Shown: positions 1 through 7,912 of the stretch, one piece after another | Position numbering within the stretch: the first letter of the stretch is position 1 | How the letters are laid out: every line of letters starts with the position of its first letter | Notes under the pieces: generated by a model | Told to the model about the DNA's origin: nothing | Database searches by the model: none | What the model saw: only the letters and a program-made list of their open reading frames with translations | Made by a program: the position numbers and the translations under genes | From: Lentimicrobiaceae bacterium | GTDB lineage: Bacteria; Bacteroidota; Bacteroidia; Bacteroidales; JAGONC01 | Direction: 5' to 3' | DNA: 39,353 bases | NCBI GenBank assembly: GCA_017993235.1 | Contig: JAGONC010000030.1 | Span: 1 to 39,353, forward strand

Positions 1-118
1 TTTGTGATTAACCTAATAGGTGGGTTAATTGCTTACTCATTCCTACCCAAAAAGCCTTCTCTGAATCTCGAAATCATTGATCAATCAGTGACTTTATGCT
101 ATTGAAATTATGTCGAAC

Positions 119-604
119 TCACGTTATCTTAGAAAGAACTTGCCGGGATTCATCATCTGAAAGTAAGTTGTATATCCATTCATAGTCTACCCGATGAACC
201 TTGAAATCAACGACAAAATCATTGTGGAAGTGACCAAAAACTTGCTTTACATTAAAACCAGAATATTTACTGAATTGAAAATAATCCAGGTAACGAATAC
301 CGATCTCATGTAGTTTTCTAAGCACTTTCTGTGGCTGTGCCAGAACAACTACTGAAACCACCATACTATCCGGAGGTAATGCATCAAAATTTATGATTGG
401 TTTGTTTAAAAACGTCTTACAGGTAGTAAATTCATCTATAAATCCGTCCACATCAACACAAGCAGCCACATAGCTTGCATATTCATTCGTTCCCAGTATA
501 TATTTAGGAGAAGATCCTTTAATAAAATCTCTACAAAAAAGACGGGAGATTTGGTTATCATCATAGTCATCAATATGCAAACAAGAAGGTGGTTTATAGT
601 TCAT
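119..604 (-). pseudogene. Remnant of FkbM-type methyltransferase (N-terminal region only)
   Basis: The 161-residue frame resembles the N-terminal region that precedes the methyltransferase domain in many FkbM-family proteins of polysaccharide clusters. It has a Rossmann-like start (ILGTNEYASYVAACVDVDGFID) followed by a segment ending in NDFVVDFKVHRVDYEWIYNL and LSDDESRQVLSKI, which is typical of the linker before the SAM-binding domain. The methyltransferase domain itself is missing. The frame stops at 119, and reading on in the same frame gives short stretches (VRHNFNSIKSLIDQ, then FRDSEKAFWVGM) interrupted by further stops, as expected of a decayed gene. It is the last minus-strand gene of the polysaccharide run. 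The family assignment rests on motif memory. A genuine short protein is the alternative. Confidence 0.5.
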
Positions 605-651
605 TATCTAAAATGTTAGATACTTTGAAGAATGGATATTTAAGAAATAAA

Positions 652-1803
652 TCAGCAAATTGAATACAATTCTCTGTTTAAGGTTACTTGAAAAAGATTG
701 ATTAAATCATATTCTGAATTTGTTCGAAGAAATAAAAGTCCAATACGACCACCTGGACTTCCTTTTACTTTCTCACCAGACAAACTTAGAGGCACAAATT
801 TCTCTATATGAACTGGAAAATTGAACTCAAGAGAACTAAAATAATCTTCTTTAAGTTGTGAAATTGTATGTCGTAATATATAATCGTGCTTTAATGATTT
901 TTGATCTCTACTGATATTTTGATTTAAAAAAGGTCTGGCATACATTTCAGCATATGGAAATCCAGTTGACATTTCAATTAATTGACTATATAAATCACCA
1001 GGACATCGCCGGGTAATCTCTATCAGCCAAATCCGTTCCCCTTTTTTAATGAATTGCGTATGCACCAATCCGTCAACCAGATTTAATTCTTTTGCCATCA
1101 ATAAGATTGTATCCCGCAGATTATGCAATACTTTTTGACCGAAATCAAAGACGACTCGACTGGTATCGACTACAAACGGATTTGCAGTGCCATGCTCTTC
1201 CACAATAAAATCTATATAAATTTTCCCATCCGAGATAAATGCTGAATGGCTGTATAATTGACCTTCAATATACTCCTCAATGATATAGGATTTCGACCTC
1301 GAAAATTCCTCAGCAAGCTTTATCGCCTGACCCAATTTCTCTTTTTCCGTTTCTCGTAACAAAGTTGTACCACGTCCGCTATAAGCATCCACAGGCTTGA
1401 TAATCAGGGGCCAAACGTTGATTTCCTTTTCGTTGGAAAAAACTTTTGGCACCGGCAAGCCAACCTTTACGGCGAACGCCCTGAATTTTTTCTTATTATT
1501 AATGGTTTCTGTTACCTCCAGAGTATCTATTCCATAAAAATTACCCTTTTCATTAAGTTCTGAACATACAAGGTAAGATCGATCATTGCATCCCGGTAGA
1601 ATATAATCTATTTTATGCTTATCGATTAAATCACGTGTTTTGTCAAGGTTTGAATAATCAAGATTGATGTAATTCCTGACAGATTTGGCCAGAGCATCCC
1701 CAGGATTCCCTCCGACGACAAATACTTCATTATTGTTCTGAATAAGATATTGATATACTGGCAATGCAGAAAAATTCGTATCTATCAATAGAATTCTGGA
1801 CAC
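652..1803 (-). CDS. ATP-grasp domain protein (carboxylate-amine ligase type)
   Basis: This 383-residue protein has the layout of ATP-grasp ligases, which activate a carboxylate as an acyl-phosphate and couple it to an amine or thiol. A pre-ATP-grasp Rossmann-like region (MSRILLIDTNFSALPVYQYL) is followed by an ATP-binding lysine region (WPLIIKPVDAYSGRGTTLL, about residues 131-149), a second nucleotide-binding strand (SYIIEEYIEGQLYSHSAFI, about 172-190) and a metal-binding stretch (RIWLIEITRRCPGD, about 257-270). The substrate cannot be read from sequence. It lies 54 nt downstream of the oxidoreductase gene and on the same strand, so it is probably co-transcribed with it. A role in building or amidating an acidic sugar or a small secondary metabolite is inference from neighbours only. 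The base composition is visibly AT-rich. Confidence 0.85.
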   Translation of the reverse strand: MSRILLIDTNFSALPVYQYLIQNNNEVFVVGGNPGDALAKSVRNYINLDYSNLDKTRDLIDKHKIDYILPGCNDRSYLVCSELNEKGNFYGIDTLEVTETINNKKKFRAFAVKVGLPVPKVFSNEKEINVWPLIIKPVDAYSGRGTTLLRETEKEKLGQAIKLAEEFSRSKSYIIEEYIEGQLYSHSAFISDGKIYIDFIVEEHGTANPFVVDTSRVVFDFGQKVLHNLRDTILLMAKELNLVDGLVHTQFIKKGERIWLIEITRRCPGDLYSQLIEMSTGFPYAEMYARPFLNQNISRDQKSLKHDYILRHTISQLKEDYFSSLEFNFPVHIEKFVPLSLSGEKVKGSPGGRIGLLFLRTNSEYDLINLFQVTLNRELYSIC

Positions 1804-1857
1804 GATAATCGTTTTTACTGAGATAAAATTATTTTATAGATAATCATTGTGTCGTGA

Positions 1858-3009
1858 TCAGGGAGCAGGTAATCTCTCCCACTTTTTTGTTGAGCTCGAT
1901 CTTGAAATTGCCTCCATTAAAGAAAGGCCTTCAATTGCTTCATTAATGCCATAGCATTCCTCGTTCAGGTAATTCGTTTGGTTTTCTGAATAAAGTGAAA
2001 GGGATGAGGCAATATCATCATAATAATTAGCAAATGCTTCCAGGAATCCTGAGGGATGACCTGCTTTAAACCTTGAATATCTTTTTTGATTGCTGATTTT
2101 TAATTCATCACTTCCCCGATCAAGAATCCATCTATGTCCTTTATTGTCAGCCATGTATAAATTTTCGGGATTCTCCTGGATCCACTCGGCAGATCCAACT
2201 TCCCCATAAATTCCTAATTTCAATCCGTTTTTTTTACCAATTGCAATCTTACTGAACCACATATTGCATGACATACTACCTGTGTATTCAATCATACAGG
2301 AAACGTTATCAATAACATGCGGAAAATTACCTGATGAAGAGCACAGACTGATTACACTTTGGGGTATTTCACCTGTCAGGTACCTGATCAGTATGTGCAG
2401 ATGAACGCCTAAATCAAGTGATATTTTAGAGATCATGCCATCATGAAGCCTCCAGTCCTGAGGTATAATAGGTTTATCATTCGCAGTCACTCGTCGATAA
2501 CTTTCTTGAGGCATCTCTATTTGAATATGCAGTGGTTTTCCAATGAATCCTTTTCCAATAATGCTTTTTAGTTCACGTATCATGGGATACCCAAGGTAAT
2601 TATAGATAACCGCAAGGAATCCACTATTCTTTTCTAGCGCAACCCTGATATCATTTGCATCCTGGCTTGTTGTTGCCAGTGCTTTTTCGCATATGACAGG
2701 AATACCCGCATTAATGCATAAAAGCACTTGCTCTGCATGTTGATCTGTTGGTGTAAGAATAGCAATAGCATTAAGGTCATCTTTTTCTTTTTCTACAAGT
2801 TCAGTCAGACTTAAGTGAACCCGATCATTATGGACACCATACTGCTTCGCAGTCTCCATATTCAATTGTTCATTCCGGCTAAAACAACCAGCAACAAGTT
2901 CAAATCGATGATCCAGGTTTATGGCAGTAAAATGAGCTCTACCAACTGCTGAATTCATTGCTCCACCAAGAAAAGCAATTTTTAGCCTTTCATGATTGTT
3001 ATTACTCAT
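1858..3009 (-). CDS. Gfo/Idh/MocA family NAD(P)-dependent oxidoreductase
   Basis: The 383-residue protein starts with a Rossmann nucleotide-binding fold (LKIAFLGGAMNSAVGRAHF) and continues with the family's second domain. The conserved EKP motif, whose lysine is catalytic, appears as CEKALATTSQDA, so the proline is replaced by alanine while the lysine is kept. The DLGVHLHILIRYLTGE stretch matches the histidine-bearing helix near the active site. Family members oxidise or reduce sugar hydroxyls, usually on nucleotide sugars or inositols. It sits 31 nt downstream of the DAHP synthase gene and before the ATP-grasp gene. Members of this family also occur next to class II DAHP synthases in aminoshikimate/kanosamine clusters (RifL type), which may be relevant here, but the substrate is unknown. 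Confidence 0.88.
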   Translation of the reverse strand: MSNNNHERLKIAFLGGAMNSAVGRAHFTAINLDHRFELVAGCFSRNEQLNMETAKQYGVHNDRVHLSLTELVEKEKDDLNAIAILTPTDQHAEQVLLCINAGIPVICEKALATTSQDANDIRVALEKNSGFLAVIYNYLGYPMIRELKSIIGKGFIGKPLHIQIEMPQESYRRVTANDKPIIPQDWRLHDGMISKISLDLGVHLHILIRYLTGEIPQSVISLCSSSGNFPHVIDNVSCMIEYTGSMSCNMWFSKIAIGKKNGLKLGIYGEVGSAEWIQENPENLYMADNKGHRWILDRGSDELKISNQKRYSRFKAGHPSGFLEAFANYYDDIASSLSLYSENQTNYLNEECYGINEAIEGLSLMEAISRSSSTKKWERLPAP

Positions 3010-3040
3010 AACAATGATTTAAAAGTTAATAGAAGCGTTC

Positions 3041-4366
3041 TCATATCAACGTACTTATAATGAATGCTATTTCCAGTGCCTGGGCTGCATTGAGCCTGGG
3101 GTCCACTTTTGTATCATAATTGTCGCTCAGGTTTGAAAAGGTCAAGCCATTCAAACCACCAATACATTCTGTTACGTATTCACCCGTTATTTCAAGGTGA
3201 ATTCCACCCGGAACCACCTTTTCTTCTTTACATATTTCAAAAAAAGATTTTATTTCTGATACAATATCTTCAAATGATCTCACTTTATAGCCCTCATGAC
3301 TAAAAGTGTTGCCGTGCATAGGATCGCAAGACCATATTACTTTCAATTTATTTTTTTTTACTTCTCTGATTAAAGGACGAAGCCCGGAATCTATGAATTT
3401 AACTCCCATCCTGTTTATTAAAATGATTTTACCTTCTTCGTTAAATGGATTTATCTTGTTGATAATATGTATTAGTTCTTTTAAAGAATAAGTGGGTCCG
3501 ACTTTAATTCCAATTGGATTGCCAATTCCGCGAGCAAATTCTACGTGAGCACCGTCCACCTGCCTTGTTCTGTCTCCAATCCAAAGCAGGTGAGCGCTGG
3601 TACTGTAATAATCCCCTGTTGTGGTATCTATTCTGGCAAATGCTTCTTCATAATCAAGCAACAATGCTTCGTGAGATGTATAAATTAAATCCCCTCTAGG
3701 AGAAATACTAGGCTTCTTTTTCTTATTAAAAAATAATGAGTTGGTTACATTTCTTTCGAAATTTTTGTAATATTCCAAATTTGATATCTCATTAGAAAAG
3801 AAATGTCTTTTCCAGTCAGATAAATTTTGAATATCACCATATCCCCCTTGAGTAAATGCTCTGATAAGATTCAAAGTAGCCGCTGATCTGAAATATCCTT
3901 CTAGAAGTCTGTCCGCATTTGCTTCACGGCCTTCAATTGAAGGGGAGTAATCATTAACATTATCCCCTCTGTATACAGGAAAATTAATGCCATTCAAAAC
4001 TTCACTATCAGATGATCTTGGTTTCGCGTACTGCCCTGCAATCCTACCAATCTTGACTACATTTTTATTCGCCTGAAATTCAATGACCCTGGTCATTTGT
4101 AGTACTATCCTGAGGAAATTATGTATTTTGGGTCCGTTACAATCGCTGAAACTTTCCGCACAGTTGCCTACCTGTAAAATAAAGCTATTACCCTTATTGA
4201 CTTCAGTCAATTCTCGTTTAAGCCTTCTTGTCTCACCTGAAAAAACCAAAGCCGGCAGGTTATTCAATTTAGAAATTGTTTCATTCAGGTGTTTTACATC
4301 TTTCCATTCGGGTTGTTGCTGTGCCTGAAAATTCCTCCAGCTGCATTTAGACCAAGCATTTTTCAT
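3041..4366 (-). CDS. Class II 3-deoxy-7-phosphoheptulonate (DAHP) synthase
   Basis: This 441-residue protein is a full-length class II (plant/AroAII type) DAHP synthase, which condenses phosphoenolpyruvate with erythrose 4-phosphate. Recognisable blocks in order are WSKCSWRNFQAQQQPEWKD at the N-terminus, LQVGNCAESF (the metal-binding cysteine region, usually GGDCAE), VKIGRIAGQYAKPRSS, SHEALLLDYEEA, WIGDRTRQVDGAHVEFARGI, GIKVGPT, IWSCDPMHGNT and HLEITGEYVTECIGG. All expected metal and substrate motifs appear present. The gene lies inside a polysaccharide locus between a degT remnant and an oxidoreductase, not with other aro genes. Class II enzymes in such settings often feed a specialised pathway (PhzC in phenazines, RifH in aminoshikimate). 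A plain shikimate role cannot be excluded. Confidence 0.93.
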   Translation of the reverse strand: MKNAWSKCSWRNFQAQQQPEWKDVKHLNETISKLNNLPALVFSGETRRLKRELTEVNKGNSFILQVGNCAESFSDCNGPKIHNFLRIVLQMTRVIEFQANKNVVKIGRIAGQYAKPRSSDSEVLNGINFPVYRGDNVNDYSPSIEGREANADRLLEGYFRSAATLNLIRAFTQGGYGDIQNLSDWKRHFFSNEISNLEYYKNFERNVTNSLFFNKKKKPSISPRGDLIYTSHEALLLDYEEAFARIDTTTGDYYSTSAHLLWIGDRTRQVDGAHVEFARGIGNPIGIKVGPTYSLKELIHIINKINPFNEEGKIILINRMGVKFIDSGLRPLIREVKKNKLKVIWSCDPMHGNTFSHEGYKVRSFEDIVSEIKSFFEICKEEKVVPGGIHLEITGEYVTECIGGLNGLTFSNLSDNYDTKVDPRLNAAQALEIAFIISTLI

Positions 4367-4403
4367 GAGAATAACTCTAAATAGGATTCAACTATTCTTA
4401 TTA

Positions 4404-4925
4404 TTATCGGTTGGATATTAATTTAGAAATACTTAAAATTTCACTTTCATTGAGTGTAGGATTGATCGGCAGACATAAAACCTGTTCTGCCAATTCTGTC
4501 GCAACAAGCAAGTTCTCAGGCTTAGCTGATGGCAGTCCCCGATAAGTAGGAAAATTGCTAATTAGCGGGTAAAAGTAACGGCGTCCAAAAATATTATGGT
4601 CTTTAAGTTTTTGATAAAGCTCATTGCCTGCATGTCCATATTTTTCAAGATCAATTAAAATGGGAAAATAGGGATAACCATGTCGCACACCTTCAATATC
4701 TTTATGAAAACGAATACCTGGTACACAAGCTAATTCTTGACGATATGTATCTGCAATAATTTTGCGTTTAGCAATGTGTTTATCCACATATTTTAATTGA
4801 AGTAACCCAAATGCTGCCTGCAGTTCGTTCATTTTGGCATTGATGCCTGGTTCGATAACAGTTGTTTCAATTGTAAAGCCAAAATTTTTCAGATATTCTA
4901 TTCGTTTTTTCATGTTTTCATCCAT
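4404..4925 (-). pseudogene. C-terminal fragment of a DegT/DnrJ/EryC1/StrS aminotransferase
   Basis: The 173 residues align, without gaps by eye, to the last ~165 residues of the intact aminotransferase at 5111-6211: KNFGF, ETTV, PGINAKMNE, GRRYFYPLIS and FPTYRGL all recur. The N-terminal ~200 residues, including the PLP-binding lysine region, are missing, so the product cannot be an active transaminase. Protein identity to the intact copy is only moderate, and the DNA is more AT-rich, so this comes from a diverged paralogue rather than a recent duplicate. The apparent ATG lies within the 3' end of the wbqC fragment (8-nt overlap), which looks like a deletion junction that fused the two gene remnants. 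Confidence 0.85.
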
Positions 4926-5109
4926 TTCTAATTAAGGATACTTGAATGTAAAGCCATCCGCCATTTTGTTTTAATACTCTATTGCGCTCAATCCATCCAT
5001 GTCTTATAAACTGCACTTCATCCAAAAGTATAAACTTGTCCGTAAGTTTTATCAGGCTAAAATAGCCCAGATACGGAAAGAAGTATGGCTGCATGATGGC
5101 TAGTTTCAT
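4918..5109 (-). pseudogene. N-terminal fragment of a WbqC-family protein
   Basis: The 63-residue frame begins MKLAIMQPYFFPYLGYFSLI and continues with DKFILLDEVQFIRHGWIERN and GGWLYIQV, the hallmark N-terminus of WbqC-like proteins found in O-antigen clusters. Intact members are usually a little over 200 residues, so about three quarters of the gene is missing. The frame ends in a TGA that overlaps the start of the degT fragment at 4925. It starts one nucleotide after the stop of the intact aminotransferase gene, which suggests that degT and wbqC were a translationally linked pair before the deletion. The biochemical function of WbqC proteins is poorly defined. Confidence 0.85.
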
Positions 5110-5110
5110 T

Positions 5111-6211
5111 TCATCTATTCTTAATAAGTTTACAAATAGACTCTAATAAGTTAACACTTAATTCCGGATACAGAGGTAGACAAATCACTTGTTCCGTTGC
5201 TCTTTCCGCCACCGGCAGCTTTCCCGGCTGTGCCGACTCCAATCCCCGGTAAGTTGGAAACTGGCTGATCAGGGGGTAAAAATAACGCCGTCCATGAATG
5301 TCATTCTGTTTCAGCAGATCGTACAATCCATCACGTGACATCCCATATCCCTCCTCATCAATAAAAACAGGAAAATAAGAATAACAATGCCTTACGCCGG
5401 GCATATCCTCCAGGAAGCGCAGGCCCGGAACATTTCTTAACTGTTCGCGGTAACGCATTACAATCCGCCGTCGCTTTTCGATGTTCTCATCAATATATTT
5501 CAGTTGAATCAATCCCATCACTGCCTGCACCTCGTTCATCTTGGCATTAATTCCGGGGGCAACAACCGTTGTCTCTCCTGCAAAGCCGAAGTTTTTAAGG
5601 TGATCGATCCTTTTTTTCATGGCTTCATCATGACATACGATGGCACCTCCTTCAAAAGTAGTGAAAACTTTTGTGGCATGAAAGCTCATCACCGACAGGT
5701 CGCCGAAATTCAACACCGGCTCATTGTTTACGCTCACCCCAAAGGTGTGGCAGGCATCGTAAATGATCTTTAATCCATAATTATCCGCAATTTCTTTGAT
5801 CCGCACTACATCGCAGGGATTCCCATACACATGCACAGGCATGATGGCAGTGGTTTGCGGAGTGATGGCCGCCTCGATCCTTTCGGGATCCAAATTGCAA
5901 TACTCCGGTTCGATATCCACGAAAACCGGTTTAATATTATTCCACCAGAGTGCATGGGTGGTGGCCACAAAGCTGTAGGGTGTGGTGATGACTTCACCCG
6001 TTATCCGCAAAGCCTGCAAAGCTGTTACAAGCGCCAGAGTACCATTGGCAAACAGAGAGATATATTTCACACCCAAATCAGTACCAAGTTCTTTTTCAAA
6101 CTGCTGGTGAAAAGGGCCGTTGTTGGTGAGCTGTCCGCTCGCCCAGATCTGTTGCAGATAGGGGGTGAATTTTTCGAGGGGCGGAAGGAATGGTTTTGTA
6201 ACGGTGATCAT
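5111..6211 (-). CDS. DegT/DnrJ/EryC1/StrS family sugar aminotransferase
   Basis: This is the only intact aminotransferase of its kind in the window (366 residues, normal for the family). These PLP enzymes convert a keto group of a nucleotide-linked deoxysugar to an amine. It begins MITVTKPFLPPLEKF, like VioA-type dTDP-4-keto-sugar transaminases, and shows NGTLALVTALQAL, PVHVYGNPCDV, IYDACHTFGV (aspartate that contacts the PLP ring nitrogen) and SFHATKVFTTFEGGA, where K181 is the expected Schiff-base lysine. It lies 67 nt downstream of the first wzt gene and abuts the wbqC remnant. The exact sugar substrate is inferred only by resemblance. The N-terminal third is nearly identical to the truncated copy at 7555-7912. 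Confidence 0.93.
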   Translation of the reverse strand: MITVTKPFLPPLEKFTPYLQQIWASGQLTNNGPFHQQFEKELGTDLGVKYISLFANGTLALVTALQALRITGEVITTPYSFVATTHALWWNNIKPVFVDIEPEYCNLDPERIEAAITPQTTAIMPVHVYGNPCDVVRIKEIADNYGLKIIYDACHTFGVSVNNEPVLNFGDLSVMSFHATKVFTTFEGGAIVCHDEAMKKRIDHLKNFGFAGETTVVAPGINAKMNEVQAVMGLIQLKYIDENIEKRRRIVMRYREQLRNVPGLRFLEDMPGVRHCYSYFPVFIDEEGYGMSRDGLYDLLKQNDIHGRRYFYPLISQFPTYRGLESAQPGKLPVAERATEQVICLPLYPELSVNLLESICKLIKNR

Positions 6212-6278
6212 TTGCGGATTTATGTAAATATGTTATTCTATCGGCTATTAAAATGTTGTATCGTTAGTTGATCCCAGT

Positions 6279-7496
6279 TCATTCAACCTGCCTCCACCTG
6301 GGATGAAATTGCATCGGTGCCCAGCCGTGGTGCTTGCCTCTCACCGTAAAATAAGCAGCTGACTGTTTTCTGAATATCATACGGGTAACATCATCAGACA
6401 GGTCTGACATTCCTACCGTTACTGAATAAATTCCCTGTGCGAATTCAATGCTTGGAAAATACGTTTCAAACGCGCAATACACATTATCATTCCTTATTGA
6501 CCTGACCTCATCCTTAAAATTCAACACTTCTCCGAAATTGCGCTGTGCTCTGTCGAAGAATGCCAGGTAAATATTTGGTTTTGTGATCTCCCGGTTCAGT
6601 TTGATTTTAACCTTCACCGTAAGTTCCTCCCCGTAATTAACATAGAAATCATTGGAGTCTTCACTGCTTCTGCCACCCGACCGGAGTGTCACCTCTTCCA
6701 GAATGGCAATATCCGAACCTAAGTAATTACCATATTGCTTGTCAAGCATCGAATAATAGAGGTTGATGCCTTCTGATACGTCAGGCCGGTTGAAGACAAC
6801 CTTACCTTCATTCATTAAAATCAAGTGGGTGGACATGCGGTCGATCATCGGAATGTTATGCGAAACCAGTATGATCGAGGTATTACGGAGAAGTTCATCC
6901 ATACGGTTGAAACATTTCAATGTGAACGAAATATCTCCCACGGCCAGCACTTCATCTACCAGCAGTACATCCGGATCCATGTGTGCGGCCACAGCAAATC
7001 CCAGCCTTACCTTCATCCCTGAACTGTAATTCTGAACAGGGGTGTCAATGAAGTCCTCCATTTCTGAAAATCCGACAATGGAGTCGAACTTTTGATCAAT
7101 TTCTCTTTTGGTGAATCCCAGCACTGCGCCGTTATTGTAGATGTTTTCCCTGCCCGTCAGGATAGGATTGAAACCCGTGCCCAGTTCAATCAGCGCGCCG
7201 ATGCGGCCCTGCATGGTAATACGGCCCTTATCGGGCTTGATCAGTCCATTCAGCATCTTCAGCAGGGTGGATTTGCCCGCTCCGTTGTGACCGATCAATC
7301 CCAGACACTCGCCCCGACGCAGTTCAAAGCTCACATCGTTCACCGCCCAGAATTCACCTTTACGCAACTCGGGCTTCTTCGCTCTGCCGATCAGTTCAGT
7401 GCCAATATCCCGCACGCCGTACCATAACGAACGCTTTAGCCTGCGGCAGAACTTCTTGGAGACGCCCTCCACTTTTACGAGAAATTCATCGGACAT
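6279..7496 (-). CDS. wzt: Polysaccharide ABC exporter ATP-binding protein, Wzt type (copy A)
   Basis: This 405-residue ATPase powers export of a lipid-linked polysaccharide across the inner membrane with a Wzm permease. The nucleotide-binding domain (about residues 1-245) has Walker A GHNGAGKST, signature YSSGMKVRLGF, Walker B VLLVDEVLAVGD and the switch histidine in ILVSHN. The remaining ~155 residues look like the beta-sandwich carbohydrate-binding domain of Wzt proteins that recognise a modified glycan terminus. DNA encoding residues 1-185 plus 33 nt upstream shows no mismatch to copy B at 8685-9902, while the C-terminal parts are unrelated. The only permease gene in view lies upstream at 10037-10894. 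The gene overlaps the 3' end of the broken degT frame by 22 nt. Confidence 0.95.
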   Translation of the reverse strand: MSDEFLVKVEGVSKKFCRRLKRSLWYGVRDIGTELIGRAKKPELRKGEFWAVNDVSFELRRGECLGLIGHNGAGKSTLLKMLNGLIKPDKGRITMQGRIGALIELGTGFNPILTGRENIYNNGAVLGFTKREIDQKFDSIVGFSEMEDFIDTPVQNYSSGMKVRLGFAVAAHMDPDVLLVDEVLAVGDISFTLKCFNRMDELLRNTSIILVSHNIPMIDRMSTHLILMNEGKVVFNRPDVSEGINLYYSMLDKQYGNYLGSDIAILEEVTLRSGGRSSEDSNDFYVNYGEELTVKVKIKLNREITKPNIYLAFFDRAQRNFGEVLNFKDEVRSIRNDNVYCAFETYFPSIEFAQGIYSVTVGMSDLSDDVTRMIFRKQSAAYFTVRGKHHGWAPMQFHPRWRQVE

Positions 7497-7529
7497 ACCT
7501 TCGTTTTAAAATTCCAAAGTCCAAAGTCC
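6941..7529 (-). repeat. Left copy of a 589-bp direct repeat (wzt ATPase half and leader)
   Basis: Compared base by base with 9347-9935 (constant offset 2406), I found no difference. The copy covers codons 1-185 of wzt A and 33 nt of 5' leader. Identity stops abruptly on both sides: one side falls within the wzt coding region just after the Walker B motif, the other within an AATTCCAAAGTCC-type repeat. Confidence 0.93.
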
Positions 7530-7912
7530 AAACAAATTACAAATTCCAAAGTGATTTGCGGAGTGATGGCCGCCTCGATCCTTTCGGGATCCAAATTGCA
7601 GTATTCCTGTTCGATATCCACGAACACCGGCTTAATATTATTCCACCAGAGTGAATGGGTGGTAGCTACAAAGCTGCAGGGTGTGGTGATGACTTCACCC
7701 GTTATCCGCAAAGCCTGCAAAGCTGTTACAAGCGCCAGGGTACCATTGGCAAACAATGAGATGTACTTCACTCCCACGTACTCAGCCAGCTCTTTTTCAA
7801 ACTGCTGGTGGAAAGGGCCGTTGTTGGTAAGTTGTCCGCTCGCCCAGATCTGTTGTAGATAGGGGGTGAATTCTTCGTACGGCGGGATAAAGGGCTTGGT
7901 GACGGTGATCAT
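7475..7912 (-). pseudogene. N-terminal fragment of a DegT-family aminotransferase
   Basis: The first 119 codons (7555-7912) match the intact aminotransferase at 5111-6211 with about nine of ten residues identical. Homology then ends at AAITPQ and the frame runs through intergenic repeat sequence and 22 nt into wzt A, giving a nonsense tail (ITLEFVICLDFGLWNFKTK). The PLP lysine region is absent, so the product would be inactive. Its ATG overlaps the stop of the sulfotransferase gene by 4 nt, the arrangement expected for translational coupling in the ancestral operon. The breakpoint at about 7555 joins degT coding sequence directly to the AATTCCAAAG repeat that precedes wzt. Confidence 0.9.
7507..7552. 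repeat. AATTCCAAAG-type simple repeat at the degT/wzt breakpoint
   Basis: The stretch is built from degenerate copies of AATTCCAAAGTCC. The start of it (to 7529) is shared with 9909-9935, and the same family recurs at 11.7 kb and 33.2-33.6 kb. It marks the exact border between the truncated degT and the duplicated wzt leader. Confidence 0.8.

Noticed and set aside
4404..7912. A single degT gene split by insertion of the wzt-degT-wbqC block
   Set aside because: Attractive, but codons about 120-200 are missing and the two fragments differ strongly in divergence and base composition, so I prefer separate origins.
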